Source of the DNA: Lentzea alba
Lineage (GTDB): Bacteria; Actinomycetota; Actinomycetes; Mycobacteriales; Pseudonocardiaceae
Direction of reading: 5' to 3'
Length of the DNA: 64,000 nt
Assembly (NCBI RefSeq): GCF_011067745.1
Contig: NZ_JAAMPJ010000004.1
Coordinates: 186,001-250,000, forward strand
Below the pieces are notes generated by a model. It did no database searches. It saw only the letters and a list, made by a program, of their open reading frames with translations, and had not been told where the DNA came from. Each line of letters opens with the position of its first letter. The first letter of the stretch is position 1. Below, in pieces: positions 50,792 to 58,545 of this stretch. The position numbers were made by a program, and so were the translations under genes.

Positions 50792-51778
50792 TCATACCCG
50801 CTGGTCGACGAGGTCATGCACGAGCGAGAGCTCGCCCCGCGCCTTCAGCGCCGGCGTCACGTGCTCCAGCAGCGCCTCGAGCAGCGCCGTCGCGGGCACC
50901 CGGCACTCCCGCCACGGATCGACCGCGGCACCGTCCAGGCCGTACCTGGACGCCGTCCAGACGGCCGCTGCGCACACGTCGTCCCGCACCGGGGGTGATT
51001 CGTCACCAAGGCACGCTGTGTGCACCAGAGCGCGCGACAGGGCGGCTTGCAGCACGGCGTCGTCCACGGTTCGTGCCGCGTCGGCCACCCGGAACTCCAC
51101 GGTCGGCAGTTTCGGCGACAGGCGGGCGAGCCAGAACGACTGCGCGCGGTCGACCAGCGTGCCGCACGCGACCATCCGCGCGACGCAGGCGTCGTACTCG
51201 GCGGCACTGGTGAACACCGGCGGCACCCCGGAACCGGGGAACCGCGACTGCTGCACCATCCGCCAGCTCGCGTAGCCGTTGTCGGGCGAGTTCGCCGACA
51301 ACGCGAGCAACGTCGGCAACCACGGCCGCACGTGGTTCAGCACGCGGACACCGGTTTCGCGGTCCGGCACGCCCACGTGGACGTGACAACCGCACGCCTC
51401 GTAATGCTCGACCACGCCCGCATAGGTGTCGAGAACGCGGCGGAAGCGGGGATGGTCGTGCGACACGATTGGTTGCAACGACGGTTTCATCGGTGTGCCG
51501 CGGGAAATCAGCTCGAGTCCGAGTTCCCCGGCCACTTTCGCGAGTGTCCGGCGAGCCTCCCGGAGCGCCTCACCGAGATCGGCGACCGAGGTGCACGGGC
51601 CGGTCGCGGCCTCCACCTGCGTGCTCGCGAGCTCCCCGTGGAACTTCGTCAGCACCGTGTCCTGAACGCCCGCCAGCACGGCGTCCGCGCGCACCGCGGT
51701 GCGCCCGGACGCCATGTCGACGAGCAGGAACTCTTCTTCTACGCCAACGGTGTCAGCGCCGTGCGGCACGCCGGCCAA
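50792..51778 (-). CDS. Carboxylate-amine ligase (YbdK/GCS2 family)
   Basis: A 328-aa ATP-dependent ligase of the glutamate-cysteine ligase type 2 family. VGVEEEFLLVD at the start and CGCHVHVGVPD, NSPDNGYASWR and VEFRVADAART are ATP and substrate site segments. It joins an amino acid carboxylate to an amine; actinobacterial members do not usually make glutathione, since mycothiol is the main thiol. TTG at 51778 follows GGGAG and overlaps the DUF4383 gene by 26 bp. Confidence 0.86.
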   Translation of the reverse strand: MAGVPHGADTVGVEEEFLLVDMASGRTAVRADAVLAGVQDTVLTKFHGELASTQVEAATGPCTSVADLGEALREARRTLAKVAGELGLELISRGTPMKPSLQPIVSHDHPRFRRVLDTYAGVVEHYEACGCHVHVGVPDRETGVRVLNHVRPWLPTLLALSANSPDNGYASWRMVQQSRFPGSGVPPVFTSAAEYDACVARMVACGTLVDRAQSFWLARLSPKLPTVEFRVADAARTVDDAVLQAALSRALVHTACLGDESPPVRDDVCAAAVWTASRYGLDGAAVDPWRECRVPATALLEALLEHVTPALKARGELSLVHDLVDQRV

Positions 51779-52184
51779 GCGCGACTCCCAGTCCGATCAT
51801 GCCGATGCCGAGGACGAAGTGCAGCCAGTCGTCCGCGCTGTTGAACGGCACGAAGTTGGCTTCGCTCGTCTTGTCGATCACCAGTCCGTACAGCCACAGC
51901 ACGAGGTACACCGCGCCGCCGCCGATCAGGAACGCCCGTGCGCCGCCCGTGGTGCGCGCGGCCAGGAAGCCCGCGACGCCGAAGAGCAGGTGCACGATGT
52001 TGTGCAGGATCGACACCATGAAGATCCCGAGCAGCATCGCGCCGGAGTGGTGACCCGCGAAGGTCATCTGGTCGTAGTTCGCGGTGATGCCCGGGATGAA
52101 GCCGAGTACGCCGACCAGCGCGAACACGGCCGCCACGGCGAGCGCGGCCTGCTGGACGGGAGTGCGTGTTCTGACGTCGACCAT
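51753..52184 (-). CDS. DUF4383 family four-helix membrane protein
   Basis: A 143-aa protein with four predicted transmembrane helices. FIPGITANYDQMTFAGHHSGAMLLGIF and LHNIVHLLFGVAGFLAARTTGGARAFL match DUF4383. No function is established. GAGGTG seven bases ahead supports the ATG at 52184. It is the first gene of a minus-strand operon with the ligase and oxidase. Confidence 0.86.
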   Translation of the reverse strand: MVDVRTRTPVQQAALAVAAVFALVGVLGFIPGITANYDQMTFAGHHSGAMLLGIFMVSILHNIVHLLFGVAGFLAARTTGGARAFLIGGGAVYLVLWLYGLVIDKTSEANFVPFNSADDWLHFVLGIGMIGLGVALGRRAARR

Positions 52185-52290
52185 GAATGGTCACCTCGCT
52201 CTGTGGTGGACCTCGATCTGGGTGGACACGGTCGGTGATCGGCTACCCGGCGGCGGTAGGCACAAACGCGGGTGGGGTATTCGGTGTGGC

Positions 52291-52689
52291 ATGGACGACC
52301 AGACGAGCGAAGCGCTCGGCAAGCTGAGCAAGGCCCTGGAGACCGTCGAACAGGCGCGCGGCCACCTCTACGCGTTCCACCAGCTCACCGGAACGGCCGA
52401 TTTCCTGCTCGACGACGCGATCGCCGCCCTGCGCGAGGCGGGCCACCACGAGCACGCGGGCAGGGTGCTGCGTGAGCTGGTCGGCCGCAACGTGCTGCCG
52501 GGGAAGTGGACGTTCGAGATCGTGGAGCAGTACGACGACACCTACTACGACGTGTTCCGGGACGTGGAACGCTCCGCCCGCGACGACCTGGGCGGCAGCC
52601 GGCGGCACGAGCACGAGGCACGCCTCAAGCGCGAGCGTCAGCGGCTCAGCGCCGCCGCGTACGCCGACAGGGACTCCCGGTCCGGCTGA
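52291..52689 (+). CDS. Conserved actinobacterial hypothetical protein
   Basis: A 132-aa helical protein. KLSKALETVEQARGHLYAFHQLTGTADFLLDDAIAALREAGH and EIVEQYDDTYYDVFRDVERSARDDL form a long helical bundle. The C-terminus is rich in Arg and Lys. There are no catalytic signatures. It is divergent from DUF4383 and converges with the LuxR gene, overlapping it by 52 bp. It looks like a real conserved protein of unknown role. Confidence 0.75.
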   Translation: MDDQTSEALGKLSKALETVEQARGHLYAFHQLTGTADFLLDDAIAALREAGHHEHAGRVLRELVGRNVLPGKWTFEIVEQYDDTYYDVFRDVERSARDDLGGSRRHEHEARLKRERQRLSAAAYADRDSRSG

Positions 52690-55511
52690 CCGGTCTTCGC
52701 GATCAGCGACGCCACGTGCTTCTCCACGGTGCGCGGCGAGATGTGCAGCCGGGTCCCGATCGCCTTGTTGCCCATGCGGTCGGCGAGCAGCACGAACACC
52801 TCGAACTCGCGCACCGTCACGCCGTGCCCGCGCAACTGGCGCGGCACCTGTTCGGTACCGGTGCGGCGTTGCTGCACCGGTGCACCGGCCTGCCTCAGCA
52901 GGCCGCGGCACGCCGACGCGACCGCGGGGATCGAGGCCTGGTGGAAGTACTCCTCGGCCGACCGGAGCCAGGCCACCGGATCGCCCCACGTCGAAGCTTC
53001 CGGCGCGACCAGCCGCAGACCCAGGTGGCGGGCCATCGGGTACAACGCCGCGGCCTCCTGGGCGCGCTGGAAGGCCTCCGCCGCCTCGCCGCACCTGCCG
53101 TCGCGGCCGAGCAGAACGGCGTGCGCGAGTTCGGCGAACTGCCGGTTCCACCGCATTCGGGCGGCGCTCGCGTCCGTCAGCGTGCGGTAGTCGGACCAGC
53201 CGAACCGGCCGTCGAGCACGCCGAGCAGCACGCGCATGCCCCGCGTGCCGGACAGGTGGAACGTCGTGGGGTTCTGCGACTCCAGCTCGAGCGCCCGGTC
53301 GAGCTCCTGCGTTGCCAGCGCGTGGTTTTCTTCGAGCAGGGCGCAGAACGCGCGCGCGAGCCCGATGCAGTGCGGGTACTCCTGGGCGCCGCTCTTCCCG
53401 ACGGACTCGAACTTCGCGACGGCGTCGTCGGTTCCGGCGCGGTCGGCGCGGTGCGCGGCGAGCGTCGCCTTCGACATCAACAGATACCGGGTCAGCGCGG
53501 GGAACCGCAGGCGCGCGGTGACCTCCAGGCACCTCTCGATCTCCTCCGCCGCCGCCGCGTAGTCGCCGACGAGCACGGACTGCAGCGTCAGGATGGCGTC
53601 CACGTTGTGCGCCACCGTGATCGCGCCCGCTCGGAACGCCTCCGCGCGCGACCGGACGAGTGCCTCGATGCTGCCGTGTTCGAGCCAGTCGTTGCCCGCT
53701 CGCCGCACCAGCGCGGTGGCGTGCTGGATCGGCATCTGATGCGCGTCCGCGAGTGCGAGCGCCTTCCCGAAGCACGCGTTGGCCTCGGCCATGTCCTGAT
53801 CACGCGCGATGGTCCCGAGCAGTTGCCACGCCTCGCACGCCACCGCCGGCAGCTGTGCCCGTGCGGCGGCGTGAGCGGCCTGCCTGGCCAGCGTCGCAGC
53901 CGAGGAGATCCGGTCCGGGCTCGGGATGTTCAGCGTGAGGTAGGCCGAGTTCACGTCCAGCTGCGCGGTCAGCTCGTCGGGTGCGTCGGGGCCGAGCAGC
54001 GTGCGGGCGATGCGCACCTGTTCCACGCCTTCGGTGAACAACCCGGCGGTGTGGGCGACGCGGGCGAGTCGCGTGTGGAGCTTCGCGCGGCGCGGGGCGT
54101 CCAGGCCGAGCAGGGTGATGTCCAGGGCGAAGGCGCGGTCGAAGTCGCCCTGCACGGCCAGCGCGGGCAGCAGGGCGTCGAGCACGTCGGCGCGGGCGGT
54201 GACGTCGTTGTCCAGCAGGTGTTGTGCGCGATCGAGCAACGCGACGGCCGACTCCGCTCCACCACCCGCCAGCGCTCGCCTGCCCGCCTCGGCGAACAGG
54301 AGACCGGCCCGCGTGGTGGAGCCGGCGTCGAACCGCAGTTTCGCGACGAGCGGGCACCAGTCGCCGGGCAGCCCGGGGTGCAGGTCCTCGATCGCGTCGG
54401 CGGTGCGCTGGGACAGGTCCGTGCGTTCGGCCGGGGTCAGCTGCGCGAGCAACGCGTCGGCGGTCAGGGGATGCCGGAACGCGTACCAGTCGGGGGCGGG
54501 TTCGTCGGGCGTCACGAGCTGCGCGGCGACCCCGGCGTGCAGATGGCTCAGCAACGCGCGGTCGTCGGTGCCGCTCACCCGCTGCACCACGGAGAGCGGG
54601 AACCGGTGGCCCAGCACCGCCGCGATGGACAGCACCTCCCGGCCCTGCGGCCCCAGCCGGTCCGTGCGGTGCGCGACGCTGCGCACGAACGCCGCCGGCA
54701 CCGGCAGCTTGAGCTCGCCCAGCACCTGCCAGCCCTCGGCACCGGCGACGAGCAACCCGCCGCTCACCATGCCGTGCAGCAGTTCCTCGATGACGAACGG
54801 GTTTCCGGCGCTGTCCGTCCACAAGCGATCGGTGAGCTCGGCCGGCACCCGCTCGCTCTCCAGGCAGGCGGCCGTCATCTGCGCGACCTCGTCCTGCGTC
54901 AGCCTGCGCAGCTCCATCAGGCTGCCGGAACCGCGCTGCACCATCCGGTGGACCAGTTCCAGCGCGTGGCCCGGCTCGGTGCGGATCGTGGCGAGCAGCA
55001 GAACCGGTTGCTCCTCCAGGTTGTCCGCGAGGTACTCGACGACCGCGAGCGTCTCGGCGTCGGCCTCGTGCAGGTCTTCGAGCACGAGCAGGCACGGCGT
55101 CTTCCGTGCGACGGACGCGAGCAGTCTGAGCACCGCTTCCGCCAGCACGACGACGGACTCCGTCGTGGCCCGGTGGTCGTGCCACTCCGGGATCAGGGTG
55201 CCCAGCACGGGTTTGTACGGCCCGAGCGCGGAGTCGTCCGGCGGCTCACCTCGGAACAGGCCCAGGAGCGCCTCCGCGATTGGACGAAACGGCACCATGG
55301 GACCGATGGTCGTGCCGCGTCCTTTCAGCACCCGCATGCCCTGCTCGAACGCCTGGCCCGCGGCGTAGCGCGCCAGCCGGGACTTGCCGATGCCGGCCTC
55401 CCCGGTGAGGAAGACCGCGCCACCACGGGATTCACGGGTGTGCCCGAGTGCCTCCGTGATGGCCGTGACCTCTCGATCACGGCCGACCACGTGGGAAGCT
55501 CGGGTCTGCAT
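52638..55511 (-). CDS. Large LuxR-type ATP-binding regulator (LAL family)
   Basis: A 957-aa regulator. An N-terminal AAA/STAND ATPase (about 10-250) has FLTGEAGIGKSRLARYAAG and LLVLEDLHEADAETLAVVEYL. A long TPR-like helical region follows, and a LuxR helix-turn-helix covers the last 65 residues (VTVREFEVFVLLADRMGNKAIGTRLHISPRTVEKHVASLI). LAL regulators commonly activate secondary metabolite clusters. It starts 67 bp downstream of the lanthipeptide-like precursor gene in the same direction, so it may belong to the same operon. Confidence 0.92.
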   Translation of the reverse strand: MQTRASHVVGRDREVTAITEALGHTRESRGGAVFLTGEAGIGKSRLARYAAGQAFEQGMRVLKGRGTTIGPMVPFRPIAEALLGLFRGEPPDDSALGPYKPVLGTLIPEWHDHRATTESVVVLAEAVLRLLASVARKTPCLLVLEDLHEADAETLAVVEYLADNLEEQPVLLLATIRTEPGHALELVHRMVQRGSGSLMELRRLTQDEVAQMTAACLESERVPAELTDRLWTDSAGNPFVIEELLHGMVSGGLLVAGAEGWQVLGELKLPVPAAFVRSVAHRTDRLGPQGREVLSIAAVLGHRFPLSVVQRVSGTDDRALLSHLHAGVAAQLVTPDEPAPDWYAFRHPLTADALLAQLTPAERTDLSQRTADAIEDLHPGLPGDWCPLVAKLRFDAGSTTRAGLLFAEAGRRALAGGGAESAVALLDRAQHLLDNDVTARADVLDALLPALAVQGDFDRAFALDITLLGLDAPRRAKLHTRLARVAHTAGLFTEGVEQVRIARTLLGPDAPDELTAQLDVNSAYLTLNIPSPDRISSAATLARQAAHAAARAQLPAVACEAWQLLGTIARDQDMAEANACFGKALALADAHQMPIQHATALVRRAGNDWLEHGSIEALVRSRAEAFRAGAITVAHNVDAILTLQSVLVGDYAAAAEEIERCLEVTARLRFPALTRYLLMSKATLAAHRADRAGTDDAVAKFESVGKSGAQEYPHCIGLARAFCALLEENHALATQELDRALELESQNPTTFHLSGTRGMRVLLGVLDGRFGWSDYRTLTDASAARMRWNRQFAELAHAVLLGRDGRCGEAAEAFQRAQEAAALYPMARHLGLRLVAPEASTWGDPVAWLRSAEEYFHQASIPAVASACRGLLRQAGAPVQQRRTGTEQVPRQLRGHGVTVREFEVFVLLADRMGNKAIGTRLHISPRTVEKHVASLIAKTGQPDRESLSAYAAALSR

Positions 55512-55578
55512 GGCTGGACCCTAGCGGCCGGAAGACCTGTTCCGTATCGGCTGCCAGGCGTATTCGCCGTGAAAGTTT

Positions 55579-55764
55579 CTACTGGACGCTGACGCTCGTG
55601 TCCGACAGCGTGGGCGTGATCGACGCGAAGGCGCCCATCGCCAGCGTCAGGCCCACCAGGGCGCGGGCCCGTGCACCCGCGAAGGTCTTCGGGGTGAGCT
55701 CCATCTCGCCGATCGCGTCCTCGACCGGGTCGGTCGCGGCGGGTCGGGGCAGGGACTCGTTCAT
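55579..55764 (-). CDS. Cysteine-free lanthipeptide precursor-like peptide (LanA-like)
   Basis: A 61-aa peptide. The N-terminal ~30 residues are acidic (DPVEDAIGEMELTPKTF), like class II leaders. The next segment is hydrophobic (ARALVGLTLAMGAFA) and the tail SITPTLSDTSVSVQ has seven Ser/Thr. There is no cysteine in the whole peptide, so lanthionine rings within it are impossible. The start ATG overlaps the lanM stop (ATGA), with GAGGAG eight bases ahead inside the lanM end. Location and leader character support a RiPP precursor; product structure is unknown. Confidence 0.75.
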   Translation of the reverse strand: MNESLPRPAATDPVEDAIGEMELTPKTFAGARARALVGLTLAMGAFASITPTLSDTSVSVQ

Positions 55765-58403
55765 CGGGTGCACTCCTCGGTTGTGTGCCGAAATGACGGT
55801 GACGGTGATTCCAGCAGCAGGACGGACGGCACCGGGAACCCTTGGCGCAGCAGGCCGTGGCCGATGCCGGCGAGGCCGGTGAACAGCCCTGGCGACGGCA
55901 CGCCACCCGGGGTGGCGCACCGGGCGCCGTGTTCGTCCAGTGCTCCCAGCAGAAGCGCCGTGCGACGGGTCGCGGCGCTGGGGTGGTGCGCGGCCAGAGC
56001 TTCGACGACGCCCAGTTCGCCGTGGCAGAGACTCATGTCCCGCAACGGTTCCCGGGCGGCCAGCAGGCCGGCGAGACGTTCGTCGTCGCGTGCCAGGGCA
56101 GCGCCCGCGAGACCTCCGCACCAACCGGCGTCGGTCGGGTCGATGGCGTCGCTCTCCAGGAACGCTCTCCCTGCCACTTCTGACGACTCGGCCACATCAG
56201 ATGACTCGTTCGAAACCGTTGCCGCGTAACGCCGCAGCACCCATCCGATTCCCGCATGGCCACGGGCGAACCCATTAGTGGAACAAATGGCACCTCGTAG
56301 GATCGCCGCGTAGTGATCTGCGAGCGCGAGCGAGTTAGGCGTACCCACGGCGAGCATCGCGGCCAGCGACCCCGCGACGCCGTCCACGACACTCATCGAC
56401 GAATCTTCCAGCGGCATCAGTGACACGGCCGTCGACAACAGTTGCGGATCAAGGCCGAGCAACGGGGTCAGCCGCGCCAGCCCGTAACAGATGCCGCCCA
56501 GGCCGTGCAGCCCGCCACCCGCTGACGCGACCAGTTCCGGCGTCGAGGCGAACAGTTCCAGCAGCGACGGCAGCGGCCGCATGGCATCCACCGCGAAGTC
56601 GACGTACCGCGCCGCGCCGGTCAGCGCGCCCAGTTCGGCCAGGAACAGGGCGACACCCGTGTAGCCGTTGGACAAACCGGCGCCGAGCGGCTGTACCGCC
56701 CAATGCCGGTCGTCGACCAGTTCGAGCCCGAGCCAGTTCACCCGGTCCTCGCCGGTGACCGCGTGCGCCAGGATCTGGTCCGCGATCCCGCAGGCGGCGA
56801 CCAGCAGCCGCGCCGGATCCGGGTCGACCGCGGCGACGTGGCCGGGCGACGACGTGCCGGAGTGGTGCGAGACCGGACGCGGCCGGGACGCCAGCGCCGC
56901 CGTGATCACCCACTGCTGGTCGTGCCGGTCGACCTCGCTCATCGCGGCGATCTTGCGTTCCACGGCCGCCAGCCCGGGCTCCGGCAGCACCTCCGGCAGC
57001 CGGAGCCCGGCCCCGGTCCACAGATCGCGCGAACCCGGCCGGCAGGTGAACAGCGGCACGTCACCTCGCCACAGGTCGGCGACCTCGAACGGCACCAGCC
57101 GGTCGAGCAGCGGATCGCCGACCACCAGCACGCCGAACGCCAGATCGCGGTCCAGCGCGTCGGCCAGCACGGACGGATGCGTGGACTCGTCGAGCAGCCT
57201 CGCGTAGTGACGCGTCGCGCGCGCCACGAACCGCACCTCGTCGTCCGCGCAGGCCTTCACCAGCCGCAGCAGTTCGTCCCGATGCGCCACGATCGCGTCG
57301 TAGCCGGCGCGGAACCCCGCGAGCAGCGAGTCCTGGTAGTCGCCGGCCTCGGCGGGCGTGCCGTGCAGCAACGGCCGGTTGAACGCCCCCGGCGACTCGC
57401 GAGGCCGCCGCACGAGCCGCATCCGGTCCGTGCCGGCGTCGGCCCAGTCGACGAGGTCCACCGGCGACAACACGCCCTGATCCCCGCCGACGCCGCCCAC
57501 GTCCACGATCCCGTTGTCGCCCAGCACCATGTGGGGGAGCAGCGCCGTGCGGTACACCGACCGCGCCAGCGCCAGCGCCGCCGGGTCGTCCGACGTGGCC
57601 GGCGTCGGGTGGAACAGCGTCTCGACGTCCACGAGCACCGGCTGGTCGCCGCACGCGATCAGGTTCTCGAAGTGCATGTCCGTGCCGTCGACCGCGTAGA
57701 GCAGCGCCAGCAACGCGCCGAGCCTGCGGTAGAACTCGGCGACCCCGGCCACGTCCGCGCACGGCTCGTGGCCGATGTGTTCGAGCCACCCGTACCCGTC
57801 GCGCGCCAGCAGCCGCGGCGACCGGAACTCGATGCCGGTCCGCGTGGACAGCCACTCGAGCTGCGCGACGAACCGGAGGTGCAGCTCGACCGGTCGTGGC
57901 CGGTAGACCAGCCGGGCGTGGTTCTCGAAGGTCAGGATCGCGACCGTCCGCCCCTGCTGGTGCGGATCGCCCTGCCCCGTCTCGATCGAGATGAGCGCGC
58001 CCGGATCCTGCCGGTGGAAAATCCTGTCCACGATCGCCGCGCGGTCCCTGGCGAACCGCGAACTCAGCTCGTGGTGCACCGAAACGGCCTGCTCACAGGC
58101 CTGCGCGAGCAACCGCGCCAGCACCGGATATCGCCCCAAGACCGCGGCCAGGTCGAGCGTCCGGGTGAAGTCGTCGAACCGCTCCGCACCGGTGGCTCCG
58201 TGCAGGGTTCCGCGCGCTTTGTGCAACTCCAGCACCAGCGCACGGGCCGCGATGGCGACCAGCCGCCGCCCGAGCTGCTCGGCGAACGGCACGTCGAACG
58301 GCGGCGCGACCTCAGCGCGAGCAGCGTCGATCAGCGGCCGCAACGCGCGCGCGAACGCCGCTGTCCAGCTCTCGCCGGTGCTGGTCTCGGCCGCTGAGGT
58401 CAC
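55761..58403 (-). CDS. Class II lanthipeptide synthetase (LanM)
   Basis: An 880-aa bifunctional enzyme. The dehydratase half has the kinase-like residues D242, H244 and N247 (TDMHFENL), D259 and E261 (VDVETLF). The ATP-site YKPR motif reads YRPR, with Arg168 in place of the usual Lys. The cyclase half retains zinc ligands Cys762 (WCGG) and Cys793-His794 (CHGE). The GTG at 58403 is a weak start call, as no strong ribosome site is seen. It faces an XRE regulator across two operator-like dyads and is coupled to the precursor gene. No transporter or protease follows. Confidence 0.92.
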   Translation of the reverse strand: MTSAAETSTGESWTAAFARALRPLIDAARAEVAPPFDVPFAEQLGRRLVAIAARALVLELHKARGTLHGATGAERFDDFTRTLDLAAVLGRYPVLARLLAQACEQAVSVHHELSSRFARDRAAIVDRIFHRQDPGALISIETGQGDPHQQGRTVAILTFENHARLVYRPRPVELHLRFVAQLEWLSTRTGIEFRSPRLLARDGYGWLEHIGHEPCADVAGVAEFYRRLGALLALLYAVDGTDMHFENLIACGDQPVLVDVETLFHPTPATSDDPAALALARSVYRTALLPHMVLGDNGIVDVGGVGGDQGVLSPVDLVDWADAGTDRMRLVRRPRESPGAFNRPLLHGTPAEAGDYQDSLLAGFRAGYDAIVAHRDELLRLVKACADDEVRFVARATRHYARLLDESTHPSVLADALDRDLAFGVLVVGDPLLDRLVPFEVADLWRGDVPLFTCRPGSRDLWTGAGLRLPEVLPEPGLAAVERKIAAMSEVDRHDQQWVITAALASRPRPVSHHSGTSSPGHVAAVDPDPARLLVAACGIADQILAHAVTGEDRVNWLGLELVDDRHWAVQPLGAGLSNGYTGVALFLAELGALTGAARYVDFAVDAMRPLPSLLELFASTPELVASAGGGLHGLGGICYGLARLTPLLGLDPQLLSTAVSLMPLEDSSMSVVDGVAGSLAAMLAVGTPNSLALADHYAAILRGAICSTNGFARGHAGIGWVLRRYAATVSNESSDVAESSEVAGRAFLESDAIDPTDAGWCGGLAGAALARDDERLAGLLAAREPLRDMSLCHGELGVVEALAAHHPSAATRRTALLLGALDEHGARCATPGGVPSPGLFTGLAGIGHGLLRQGFPVPSVLLLESPSPSFRHTTEECTR

Positions 58404-58436
58404 GGCGAAGAACTTCGCACGCGCCGGCGCCGCGGC

Positions 58437-58459
58437 ACATGGGGAGCCATCCCCCAGAT
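58437..58459. promoter_or_regulatory. Operator-like dyad 1 in the lanM/XRE intergenic region
   Basis: ACATGGGG and CCCCCAGAT form an imperfect dyad with a 6-base spacer, centred near 58448. It sits 34 bp before the lanM start. Together with dyad 2 it is a good candidate for binding by the divergent regulator. Confidence 0.55.
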
Positions 58460-58475
58460 TTGCGCGCGGACGTGA

Positions 58476-58498
58476 ATATGGGGGACCGCACCCCATGT
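58476..58498. promoter_or_regulatory. Operator-like dyad 2 in the lanM/XRE intergenic region
   Basis: ATATGGGGG and CCCCATGT form an imperfect dyad, about 39 bp from dyad 1 (near four helical turns). It lies 48 bp before the XRE regulator start. The two sites share ATGGGG half-sites. Confidence 0.55.
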
Positions 58499-58545
58499 TT
58501 CGCCGCTCCCACGGCCCGAGACTCAAGGTCCGAGGAGGGAACGGC

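Noticed and set aside
52506..55592. Plus-strand frame of over 1000 codons opposite the LuxR-type regulator
   Set aside because: The opposite strand encodes a complete ATPase-LuxR protein; this frame has no ribosome site or recognisable domain.
55761..55764. Frameshift or fusion between lanM and the downstream peptide
   Set aside because: The stop and start are clean, the ATGA overlap has its own ribosome site and both frames fit their families.
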